This document shows positions 5,799 through 13,576 of a DNA stretch of 15,087 nucleotides, piece by piece. The stretch's first letter is position 1, and the number at the start of each line of letters is the position of its first letter. Both the position numbers and the translations under genes were made by a program. The DNA is from CAZVYN01 sp964631125 (GTDB taxonomy: Bacteria; Eisenbacteria; RBG-16-71-46; CAIMUX01): NCBI GenBank assembly GCA_964631125.1, contig CAZVYN010000090.1, forward strand, positions 1 through 15,087, written 5' to 3'. Under the pieces are notes generated by a model. It was not told where the DNA came from and searched no databases. It saw nothing but the letters and a program-made list of their open reading frames with translations.

Positions 5799-8168
5799 TT
5801 ACCGGACTCTCACGATCCTCTCCGTCTGAACAACGCCGTCACCTCTCGTCATCCGCGCAAAGTAGATCCCCGATGGGGTCGCCACTCGCTGCGCATCGCG
5901 CCCATCCCACGCAAAGCGGTGCGCGCCGGACGCCAAGGCGCCCTCGTGGACCGAAACGACCCGCCGCCCATCCGCGCTGAAGATCTCGAGCGTGACCGGC
6001 GTCGCTTCACTCAGCGAGAGCGAGAGCGCGACCGCGCCGCGGCTCGGATTCGGCGTCACTTGCATCGACGCGACACCCGGCATCGCCACCTCGCGCGACG
6101 AGGTCGCGTCGAGCTGGATCGACCCGTCCGACTCACGCAGCTCCGACTCACGCAGCTCCGATTCGAGCGTGACGAACATCGGGCCGACCGGCTGCGCCGC
6201 CGCCGGGGTCCCGATCAAGACCATGTCGTCGACGTACGCGCCTTCAGCCGTGCTGGATGAGTTGGCGAAGAAGATCCAGCGCCACTGGAATGTCGTGAAT
6301 CCGGTCAAATTGAAGCTGGGGTTGATCCAACCGCCGCTCGAACCCGACCACCGCTGCGCCTCGACCCAGGCCGATCCGTTCCAATACTGGAAGGCGACGT
6401 AGTCGCTGGAGTTGAACGTCGCGGACCAGAGCCAGAAAGAGAACGTGACGTTGGTGTAGCCGCTCACGCTGACCGCGGCCGTCTTGGTCATGTGCGCGTT
6501 CATGTTATTGTCGTAGCGCTGGCCGGAAACGTTCGAGTTGTCGGCGCAATAGCCGCTCCAACTCCCGCCATGCACGCGCGCGCCGCCGCCAGAGGACTGG
6601 TCGCCCCAATAGTCGGCGCCGCTCGTCGAGTTGAGGTCGCCGGCGCCCCAAACGCTTCCGGGCACGACATTGACCTCGAAGTTCTCACTGAACAGCGTGA
6701 CCGGCGCGCCGCCTCCGCCACCGCCGCCGGCGTTCTGCACGGCGCGCTGTGCGTTCATGCGTCCATAGCCGGTCTGCGTGTCGAAGCCGGCCGTGCCCAT
6801 GTCGTCGCAGTTGTTCTGCAGCACGGTCAAGAGACCCGTGTTCGTGAGCGCAGCGTTCTGCGAGAGAACCAGCGCGCCGATCCCCGCCGCGTGCGGCGTG
6901 GCCGACGAGGTCCCGTTGAAGTCAGGAATATAATCGCCCGAGCCGAAACCGCCCGAGCCGCGGATGTCCGTGGTGTGGATGCGCGCGCCGGGCGCGAGGA
7001 AGTCGATCCCCGTCCCGTAGTTCGAGCCCCACCAGTACTCGCCGTCGCAGCTCGTCGTGCTCTTGCGCTGGTTGCAGGGCGAGAGAGCGCCGACCGAGAT
7101 GACGTTCGAGTAGGCCGCGGGATAGTCGAGGCTGCTCGCGTTGCCATTGCCCGTCGCGGCGAACATGGCGCAACCGCGCGTGTTGACCGCGTAGTTGACC
7201 GCCGTCTGCAAGGTCGACGAGGCCGGTCCGCCTAACGAGAGCGAGAGGATCTTGGCCCCGTTGTCGGCCGCGAACGTGACGCCGTTCGCCACCGCCGTGT
7301 AGGCGCCGTTCCCCGTCGCATCGAGCACCTTGAGCGCCATGAGACGCGAGCCCCAGGCGACACCCGCGACTCCCTGCGCGTTGTTCCCGCCGCCGACCGC
7401 GATGCCGGCGCACGAAGTGCCGTGTCCGTTGTCGTCGGACGGATTCGAATCGTTGTTCACGTAGTCATAGCCCGCCACGACGCGACCGGCGAACTCGGGA
7501 TGCCCCGTGTCGACGCCCGTGTCGATGATGGCGACGATGACCGCGTTGGCCCCCGTCTGCAGATCCCAGGCCTCGGGCGTGTCGGTGTCGCAATCAGCCG
7601 TGCCCACGTTGCTCCCGTTGTACGCGATCGCCTGTCCCGTGTTGCTGTGCGCCCACTGCAGCGGGTAGGTCGGATCATTCGGCGTCAGCATCGCTCGCGC
7701 CATGAAGTTCGGCTCGGCGTAGACGACCTCGGCGAGTCCCGTGAGGCGCCCGACGACTGCCGCGGGCGCCAACGAAGCCGAGTAGTTCACGACGAAGATC
7801 CGATCGAGGCCGGCCTTACGCCAGAGCTCGCGGTCTGCGTTGGTCTCGGGTCGATCAACGAAGGCCCGCGTCAGGGACATCGCGCCGATCTCCGCGAGTC
7901 GCGCGTCGATCAAGGCGATCCCGGTGCGGCCGCCCGTGGCGAGATCCGCGCGGAACGACGGCGACTCGATCGCAGTTTCGGTCAACTGCACGATCACCTG
8001 TCCCGGCACGGCATCAGCGACCGAGGTCGCGGGAGAGAGTGAAGGATTCGGCGCGTTGGCCCGCGCGGTTCCGACGCTCGCGCAGATCGCGAGCAGGATG
8101 AGAGTGATCGTGGCGGAGGGGGTGACGCCAAGTGAGATGCGAGTTCGAATCTGCGCAGCGGATTTCAT
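5799..8168 (-). CDS. Secreted subtilisin-like serine protease (S8) with C-terminal sorting domain
   Basis: 789 aa. The ATG at 8168 is chosen for its GGGAGGAG nine bases upstream and the signal peptide that follows (ITLILLAICASVGTARA, cleavage near 38). Residues about 55-160 are an inhibitor-type propeptide (PGQVIVQL, ending YAEPNF). The S8 catalytic domain runs about 165-480 with the complete triad Asp216 (IIDTGVD), His249 (NGHGTS) and Ser421 (NGTSSATPH); Asn341 in AATGNG is the likely oxyanion residue. After a Gly7 run, residues about 490-685 form an aromatic-rich beta domain with YVDDMVLIG near its end. A linker with a duplicated ESELR follows, then a FlgD-type sorting domain (about 710-789: VTPNPSRG, GIYFARM, ending IVRVR). 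It is probably exported, cleaved and anchored or released at the cell surface by a type IX-like route. A family of thermitase-like extracellular proteases is the closest match. Confidence 0.93.
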   Translation of the reverse strand: MKSAAQIRTRISLGVTPSATITLILLAICASVGTARANAPNPSLSPATSVADAVPGQVIVQLTETAIESPSFRADLATGGRTGIALIDARLAEIGAMSLTRAFVDRPETNADRELWRKAGLDRIFVVNYSASLAPAAVVGRLTGLAEVVYAEPNFMARAMLTPNDPTYPLQWAHSNTGQAIAYNGSNVGTADCDTDTPEAWDLQTGANAVIVAIIDTGVDTGHPEFAGRVVAGYDYVNNDSNPSDDNGHGTSCAGIAVGGGNNAQGVAGVAWGSRLMALKVLDATGNGAYTAVANGVTFAADNGAKILSLSLGGPASSTLQTAVNYAVNTRGCAMFAATGNGNASSLDYPAAYSNVISVGALSPCNQRKSTTSCDGEYWWGSNYGTGIDFLAPGARIHTTDIRGSGGFGSGDYIPDFNGTSSATPHAAGIGALVLSQNAALTNTGLLTVLQNNCDDMGTAGFDTQTGYGRMNAQRAVQNAGGGGGGGAPVTLFSENFEVNVVPGSVWGAGDLNSTSGADYWGDQSSGGGARVHGGSWSGYCADNSNVSGQRYDNNMNAHMTKTAAVSVSGYTNVTFSFWLWSATFNSSDYVAFQYWNGSAWVEAQRWSGSSGGWINPSFNLTGFTTFQWRWIFFANSSSTAEGAYVDDMVLIGTPAAAQPVGPMFVTLESELRESELRESDGSIQLDATSSREVAMPGVASMQVTPNPSRGAVALSLSLSEATPVTLEIFSADGRRVVSVHEGALASGAHRFAWDGRDAQRVATPSGIYFARMTRGDGVVQTERIVRVR
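6127..6164 (-). repeat. In-frame 15-bp repeat in the protease linker
   Basis: Two and a half copies of TCCGACTCACGCAGC encode ESELR-ESELR-ESD in the linker just before the sorting domain. The period is a multiple of three, so copy-number changes would lengthen the linker without a frameshift. Confidence 0.85.
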
Positions 8169-8427
8169 GATCCAGTGCTCCTCCCGTTCCCTGTGGGTGC
8201 GGAGCCCCGGTTCGACCCAAACAGAAGACGAGCCGAGGCGCTGTCTTACTCCAAGGTCGCTCCGGCCGATCGTCTCGCGAAGAGAACCCCGGTCGATTCG
8301 AGTGGAGGGACAGTAGGAGCGGATGGGAGGCGGGTCAACCAGCGGTCGCGGAGTTCGCGAGAGGCAAGGCCGGGGTGCCGGGGTGGTTTGGCCTTGGCCC
8401 CTCGCGCTCCGCACTACACGACGGCGA
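8169..8427. other. Spacer between FG-GAP and protease genes
   Basis: No gene. An inverted repeat CAAGGCC/GGCCTTG (8365-8371 and 8390-8396, 18-base loop) lies about 30 bases after the FG-GAP stop codon on the minus strand. It may be a weak terminator; no T-run follows. The long upstream extension of the protease frame across this spacer has no signal-like content and follows no better ribosome binding site, so it is not taken as coding. Confidence 0.55.
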
Positions 8428-10108
8428 TCACCGCTGGCGCACGACCTTGCCGGTCAGAAATCGATCGCCTTGTGTCAGTTGGTAGAGGAAGACACCCGCG
8501 CCCTGCCGCGCCGACGGCTCGAACTCGACGCTGACGCGGCCCGCGCTGTGATGGCCGTCGAGCAATCGCGCCACAAACCGACCGCCCGCGTCGAAAACAT
8601 CGAGCCGCACGTCACCGGGCTGCGCCAGCGAGAGTTGGAGCACGGTGCGGTCCCTGAAGGGATTCGGCGCGATCTGCAATACGCCGCGCAGCCCGTCGGT
8701 CGGGTCGCCGACGCCGGTCGTCCCGCCGCCTTCGACCAACACAAGCCGCTGGTTGGTCGGAACGTTGGTGAGCACGTCGATCTGGCCGCTCGGCCACTCG
8801 ACGATCACCGAGTCGGCGGTGGTCGCGACGCCCATTCCGAAGTGCAGCTCGAGATTCTGGCCGCAGTATCCCGCTTGTCCTTCGACGACCCGCATCTGTC
8901 GGACATCGTCTCCGCCGAGATCGCCTCTCACGCGCACCTTCGCGCCGAGCGCCGCGCGGTTCGACTCGACACCGACGAGCTGGCAGGTGAGCCACCGAGC
9001 GCCGTTCGCCTCATCATTGCGATAGAGCGCGTTGTTCTCCGTGTCGTTGAACGTGCGCGCCTGGAAGATGTCGAGGTCGCCGTCCTGATCGTAGTCGCCC
9101 CAGGCGAAGCCGTAGCTCCAGCCGGTGTCGGTCACCAGCGGGATACCAGTCGCCTTCACGAAAGAGAGGATGCCCGACTCGCGCAGCATATTCGTGAAGA
9201 GGAAGTTCACGTTGGCGCCGCCACCAAAGGCATTGGTGGTGAAGAGGTCGAGGTCGCCATCTTTGTCGTAGTCGCCCCACCCGCTGCACGCGGTCCATCC
9301 GCCGCTGGTCACCACGGGGTCGGTCAGGATCTTGGTGAAGGTTCCATCGCCGTCGTTGGTGAAGAGCAGATCATTCTGACCGCCCGAATTGCCGACGTAG
9401 ACATCGAGGTCGCCGTCATTGTCGATGTCGCCCCAGCTCCCCGTCCAGGAGCTGCCGCCGCTCGAAACCAGCGGATCGCCGACGACCGGCGTGAAGACGC
9501 CGCCGCCGTCGTTGTGGAAGAGGTGATTCGTTTCGGCCGTCGCGTTGCCGCTGTTGGCGACGTAGAGGTCGAGTAGGTGATCGCCCGTCGTAGTCGCCCC
9601 ACGAACAGCTCTCCGAGAACGCGCCGGTGGTCGCGGGTGGCTGCGTGGTGACCTTCGTGAATCCACCCGCGCCGTCCCCCAGATAGAAATAGTCGACGTC
9701 TCCGTACCAGGTGGCGACCTCGGCGTCGAGATCGCCGTCGTTGTCGACGTCGGCGAAGCTGGCGCCGTCCGAGCGGCCGGCATCGAGCACGATCGGATCG
9801 TTCGTGATCTTCGTGAACGTCCAGTTCGGCGCGCCGTCGTTGCGATAGAGGAACGCGAGCTGCCCAGGATTCGGGCCGTTCGAGACGAAGAGATCCAGAT
9901 CGCGGTCGCCGTCGATGTCGACCCAGTTCACGCTGCGGGAGGAGCCGCCGTCGGTGACGTGGGCGCCGGTGGTGATGCGGGTGAAGGTTTGGGCGTCTAC
10001 GCGCTCGGCCAGCAGGCCGAGTGCGAGAACGGCGCCCAAGGCCACGAGAGTCACCGCGCCACTGGCATCGGCGACGCGATGAAAGCGATTCGAACGATCC
10101 AACGACAT
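8428..10108 (-). CDS. Secreted FG-GAP repeat / ASPIC-UnbV protein with sorting domain (single-base frameshift)
   Basis: About 559 aa when one extra base is ignored. The ATG at 10108 has an ideal AGGAGG five bases upstream and a signal peptide ending VDA-QT. Six FG-GAP/VCBS-type repeats follow, each with a calcium-binding loop such as DIDGDRDLD, DVDNDGDLD, DIDNDGDLD, DYDKDGDLD and DYDQDGDLD. Next comes an ASPIC/UnbV-like domain (NRAALGAKVRV, GQAGYCGQN, LHFGMG, VEWPSG) and a FlgD-type sorting domain (IAPNPFRD, ending VVRQR). This architecture is usual for secreted beta-propeller proteins of unknown ligand. In the third repeat the frame breaks: GACGGGCGAT should probably be GACGGCGAT. Removing one G at plus-strand 9584-9586 restores DYDGDHLLD, which keeps the DxDxDxxxD calcium pattern. 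This is either a pseudogene or an assembly error. Confidence 0.85.
9584..9586 (-). other. Frameshift point in the FG-GAP gene
   Basis: CCC on the plus strand (GGG in the coding sense). The frames on either side have clear FG-GAP repeats, and deleting one base joins them with a correctly spaced calcium loop. The upstream frame continues into Arg-rich nonsense (SPTRPLRRQQRQR), confirming that the break is here. Confidence 0.85.
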
Positions 10109-10223
10109 TGACGCCTCCTGTTTGGGTCAGGCCCCGGCGGACGAACCAGACGTTAGGAGGAGAAATCGGGTGGGGACAGCGGGGTGCGATGAACGGTGAT
10201 GTTGGTGCGGTGGGGCGTGTGGG

Positions 10224-10256
10224 AGTCGCGCCAAGCCGCGGCGGCTTGGCGCGACT
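10224..10256 (-). terminator. Long perfect hairpin at the end of the dehydrogenase-kinase-regulator operon
   Basis: 15-bp perfect arms (AGTCGCGCCAAGCCG and its complement) around a 3-base loop, overlapping the TAG stop codon of the response regulator. On the minus strand it is followed by CCCACACGCCCC with no T-run, so if it terminates transcription it is not a classical rho-independent site. It could instead be a 3'-end stabiliser. Confidence 0.65.
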
Positions 10257-10999
10257 ACTGCTTCAGATCGAGCGCTGCGAGGAGCCGCTCCCTATACGTC
10301 CGACTCAGCGGCAACTCCGCCCCATCGCGCAGCACGACCGTCCCATCCCCACCGGCCGCGCCGCGGACCTCGCGCACCTCGTCGAGTCGCACCATGCAGG
10401 AGCGGTGCACGCGCGCGAACATGCGCGGATCGAGTCGCTCCTCCAGCGAGTGCAGCGTCGCGCGCATCAATTCAGGGGCGCCCGCGGCGTGAAGCCGCAC
10501 GTAGTCGCCGTCCGCCTCGATCCAACGGACGTCCCGCACCGGTATGACCGAGACCGCGCCGGTCGAGCGCAGCAGGAAGCGCTCGAGGTAGCGACTCGTC
10601 GGGACCACGGCCCCGAGGAGCGCACGGATCCGGGCCTGCGCCACCGCCGCCGCGAAACGCTCCGGCTGCACCGGCTTCAACACATAGTCGACGGCGTGGA
10701 CATCGAACGCCTGGAGAGCGTGCGCATCGAACGCAGTGACGAAGATCGTGACGGGTCGCTCCTGCGGGGTGAGCGCCGCCAGCACCTCGAAGCCATCCTT
10801 CCCGGGCATCTGCACGTCGAGCAGGAGGAGATCGGGACGCTCCCGTCGAATGGCGGCGATCGCCTCGATGCCGTCCGCACACTGCCCGACCAACTCCAGA
10901 TCCCCCTCCGCCGCGACGAGACGCGCCAGCCCCCTCCGCGCCAACGGTTCGTCATCGGCCGAGCAAGACCCTGAGCTTGCGGCCGCGCGCGGGCCTCAT
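10255..10999 (-). CDS. LytTR-family response regulator (single-base frameshift near the start)
   Basis: About 247 aa when one base is ignored. The ATG at 10999 overlaps the kinase TGA as ATGA, a translational-coupling arrangement. From it the frame reads MRPARGRKLRVLL and then breaks; in the adjacent frame ADDEPLARRGLARLV continues, the usual start of a receiver domain. Removing one base from GGCC at plus-strand 10957-10960 joins them. The receiver then has the acidic pair Asp15-Asp16, phospho-acceptor Asp61 (LLLLDVQMPG), Thr88 and Lys108 (DYVLKPV). The LytTR DNA-binding domain occupies about 140-245 (VRWIEADGDYVRLH, MFARVHRSCMV, LSRTYRERLL). Without correction the longest frame begins at a TTG (10944) and lacks the acidic pocket needed for phosphorylation. 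It is the partner of the kinase directly upstream; its target genes are unknown. Confidence 0.88.
10957..10960 (-). other. Frameshift point in the response regulator
   Basis: CTCGGCCGATGAC in the coding sense. Removal of one G gives LADDEP and removal of one C gives LGDDEP; both restore a normal receiver N-terminus in frame with the ATG that overlaps the kinase stop codon. Confidence 0.85.
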
Positions 11000-12102
11000 G
11001 CGGCGGGTAGTTGTTGGATCGACACGGTGACTTCGCTGCCGCTCTCGCCGAGCGGCTCCAAGGTGAACCGTTGCGCTTCGCCGCAGATCTGGCGGAGACG
11101 CGCCTGTGTGTTGCGTAGGCCGATGCCCAGTCCGCTCGACGGCGTCGCCGCGCTCGCTTCGCTCGGCTCGACCGGCCCCGCCGCCAGGTCGCGCACCTCG
11201 AGGGTGAGCGTCCCCTCGACCAACGCCGCCTCGACCTCTACGCGACCCGGACCGACGCGACGCGCCAAGCCGTAGCGAATGGCGTTCTCGACCAGCGGCT
11301 GCAGGAGCAACGCCGGCACGCGCGCCTCCAACGCCCCGGGATCGACGCTCATCTCGACGCGGAGTCGATCGCCGAAGCGCGTCTGTTCGATGCGCAGGTA
11401 GTGCTGCAGCAGTTCCAATTCGCGCCGCAGCGGGATCTCCTGGCTGCTTCCCTCGGCCAACGTGGCGCGCAGGAAATCACTCAAGTGACCGATCATCTCG
11501 CGCGCCGTTCGCGGGTCCTCTTCGACCAAGACCGAGATCGCATTCAGCGTGTTGAAGAGGAAGTGCGGTTGCACCTGCATCCGCAGCGTCTCCAACTGCG
11601 CGGCCGAGAGATCGGCGCGCAGGCGCACCGCTTGAACGCGCTCCTCGTTGTAGCGCTCGTAGTAGTCCCAGACCTGCGCCGCCAAGAGCACGAGGAAGTA
11701 GATGAAGACGCCGCTCTCGAACGTGCCGAGCGTCGTCTGCCAGACCCGCTCCCAGGAGAACGGCCGCTCGGCCGAGGCGAGGAGCGAGCGGAGCACCGAC
11801 TCCACGAAGAATCGATGAGCGAGCCCGAGGGCCAGCGCGGCGGCGAGGTGGACGGCGAAGCGGCTGAGCCGGTTCACGCCGCCGAGCGGAAACTTGCGCG
11901 CGAGCCAGAGGATCAACGGCGTCTGGATTGCCCACATCCCGACGAAAAAGATCTCGGAGGCGAGAAACACGCCCCATTCGATCTCTTGGCCCGCCGTCAG
12001 CCGGAAGGTGTACGACTGGAGTCCGTAGAGCAGCGCCAAGACGAGCCACGCGAGCGAGAAGACGCGAGCGCGCGTGAGCGGCCTGGGCGACGCAGCCGTC
12101 AC
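10996..12102 (-). CDS. LytS/YehU-type sensor histidine kinase
   Basis: 368 aa from GTG at 12102, which overlaps the TGA of the aldehyde dehydrogenase by four bases. Four membrane segments (about 14-34, 44-66, 80-100, 126-146) are joined by short loops, with no extracytoplasmic sensor domain. A short coiled stretch (about 148-170) leads to the His_kinase domain with phospho-acceptor His180 in QVQPHFLFNTLNAIS. The ATP-binding domain has Asn273 in LLQPLVENAIRYG and the glycine-rich GLGIGLRNTQARL. This family partners LytTR regulators, as here. The signal is not evident; it may be sensed within or near the membrane. Co-translation with the aldehyde dehydrogenase suggests a link to the carbon/nitrogen metabolism encoded alongside. 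Confidence 0.92.
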   Translation of the reverse strand: MTAASPRPLTRARVFSLAWLVLALLYGLQSYTFRLTAGQEIEWGVFLASEIFFVGMWAIQTPLILWLARKFPLGGVNRLSRFAVHLAAALALGLAHRFFVESVLRSLLASAERPFSWERVWQTTLGTFESGVFIYFLVLLAAQVWDYYERYNEERVQAVRLRADLSAAQLETLRMQVQPHFLFNTLNAISVLVEEDPRTAREMIGHLSDFLRATLAEGSSQEIPLRRELELLQHYLRIEQTRFGDRLRVEMSVDPGALEARVPALLLQPLVENAIRYGLARRVGPGRVEVEAALVEGTLTLEVRDLAAGPVEPSEASAATPSSGLGIGLRNTQARLRQICGEAQRFTLEPLGESGSEVTVSIQQLPAA

Positions 12103-13493
12103 GACGACGCCCCGATCCAGACCGTCTTCCAGTTCACGAACTCGTAGAACCCCTCTCGACCCAGTTCACGGCCGTGACCCGACAGCTTGACGCCGCCGAA
12201 CGGCAAACGCGCATCGCTCTTGACCATGCCGTTGACGAAGACCGAGCCGACCTGGAGCGCGTCGATCCAAGGGCGCGCTCGACGAATGTCCGACGTCCAG
12301 ATGCTGGCGCCCAATCCATACGGTGTGGCGTTGGCCAAGCGCAACGCTGTCTCCTCATCGGCCGCGCGCAGAATCGCCGCTACTGGACCGAAGGTCTCTT
12401 CCGCCGCGGCCGTCGTCGTTTCCGTGCAGTGGTCGAGCAGGGTCGGAGCGTAGAACCAGCCCGGGCGGTCGAGCGGGTGGCCGCCCAGGACGAGACGCGC
12501 TCCGGCCCGCACGCTCTCCTCGACCTGGCGATGCAGCGTGTCGCGCAGGTCGGACCGGGCCAACGGTCCCATTTGCGTGGCGGCATCGAGCGGATCGCCG
12601 ACGCGAACGCGCGCCATCTCTTCGGACATGGCGGCGACGAAACGATCGGCGAAGGCACCGCCGCTCGGACTCGGGCGATCGACGACGATGAAGCGCTTGG
12701 CCGCGATGCAGCTCTGACCTCCGTTGACCAGACGCGCGCGCACGGCCGCCCGCGCCGTCGCGAGGAGATCAGCGTCATCCAGGACGATGAATGGGTCGCT
12801 GCCGCCGAGCTCGAGCACCACCTTCTTCAGCTCTCGGCCGGCGAGCGCGCCGATCGACCGGCCCGCGCGCTCGCTACCGGTCAGCGTGACCGCTCGGATC
12901 GCCGGGTGAGCCACGATCCTCTCGATCGCCTCGACCTCCGCGAACGCGTTGATCACGACCCCTTCGGGGGCGCCCGCAACGCGGAAGAGCGCTTCGATCG
13001 CGAGGGCGCATTGCGGGACGTTCGACGCGTGCTTCAAGAAGGCCGTATTGCCGGCGAGAAGAGCCGGCGCGGCGAAACGGAAGAACTGCCAGAACGGGAA
13101 GTTCCAGGGCATGACGGCCAGCACGGTCCCGAGCGGCTCGGGGACGACGAAGCTCTCGACCGCGTCGGTCGGGGCCGACCGCGGATTCAGCAGCCCCGGC
13201 GCCGCCTGCGCGAAGTGCTCGCACGTCCAGGCGCACTTCTCGATCTCCGCGCGCCCCTCTCCCATCGGCTTGCCCATCTCGCGCGCCATCAGCGTGGCAA
13301 GCGCCTCGCCTTGACCACGAAGCGCCGTCGCGACCGCACGCAGAACCGCCGCCCGATCCTCGATCGAGCGCGCGCGCCAGTTTCGAGCCCCGGCGGCCGC
13401 CTGGTCGAGAAGAAGCGCGAGCCCACCCGGATCGAGCGCGGGAAACTCCGCTTCGACGCGCTCGCTGGTCGGGTTCAGGCTGACGAAAGGCAT
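12099..13493 (-). CDS. NAD(P)-dependent aldehyde dehydrogenase, succinate-semialdehyde dehydrogenase-like
   Basis: 464 aa from the ATG at 13493, where the sequence begins MPFVSLNPTSERV as in the family. A longer frame starting at 13562 adds 23 residues without family character and would run into the promoter of the divergent gene. Catalytic residues are all present: Asn131 in MPWNFPFWQFFR, Glu228 in LELGGSDPF and Cys262 in NGGQSCIAAKRF. The motifs LKHASNVPQCA and ELGGSDPFIVLDDADL are most like the Sad/YneI branch, which oxidises succinic semialdehyde to succinate. Substrate is inferred from this similarity only; other short-chain semialdehydes remain possible. It is the first gene of an operon with the histidine kinase and response regulator. 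No strong Shine-Dalgarno precedes it. Confidence 0.9.
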   Translation of the reverse strand: MPFVSLNPTSERVEAEFPALDPGGLALLLDQAAAGARNWRARSIEDRAAVLRAVATALRGQGEALATLMAREMGKPMGEGRAEIEKCAWTCEHFAQAAPGLLNPRSAPTDAVESFVVPEPLGTVLAVMPWNFPFWQFFRFAAPALLAGNTAFLKHASNVPQCALAIEALFRVAGAPEGVVINAFAEVEAIERIVAHPAIRAVTLTGSERAGRSIGALAGRELKKVVLELGGSDPFIVLDDADLLATARAAVRARLVNGGQSCIAAKRFIVVDRPSPSGGAFADRFVAAMSEEMARVRVGDPLDAATQMGPLARSDLRDTLHRQVEESVRAGARLVLGGHPLDRPGWFYAPTLLDHCTETTTAAAEETFGPVAAILRAADEETALRLANATPYGLGASIWTSDIRRARPWIDALQVGSVFVNGMVKSDARLPFGGVKLSGHGRELGREGFYEFVNWKTVWIGASS

Positions 13494-13517
13494 CGCGCCA
13501 GAGCCTAGCAGGCTTCG

Positions 13518-13546
13518 TTGACAGTGCGACGGGGTCGATCTAACGT
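13518..13546 (+). promoter_or_regulatory. Sigma-70-like promoter for the glutamate dehydrogenase gene
   Basis: A perfect -35 TTGACA at 13518-13523, a 17-base spacer, and TAACGT at 13541-13546. An overlapping TCTAAC at 13539-13544 is a possible -10 with a 15-base spacer. It would start transcription near 13553, giving a leader of about 25 bases that includes the ribosome binding site. It lies in the 83-bp gap between the divergent dehydrogenase genes. Confidence 0.55.
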
Positions 13547-13576
13547 GCCCCCGGTTCTTCACCCAGGGAGTACGGA

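Noticed and set aside
6492..7235. 247-codon plus-strand frame opposite the protease
   Set aside because: Ala/Arg/Val-rich shadow of the protease catalytic domain, whose triad and motifs are complete on the minus strand.
8323..9576. 417-codon plus-strand frame opposite the FG-GAP gene
   Set aside because: Antisense shadow of Asp-rich calcium-loop repeats read as Val/Ile/Ala-rich sequence; no domain recognised.
12174..13508. 444-codon plus-strand frame opposite the aldehyde dehydrogenase
   Set aside because: Arg-rich antisense shadow; the minus strand carries all catalytic residues of the dehydrogenase.
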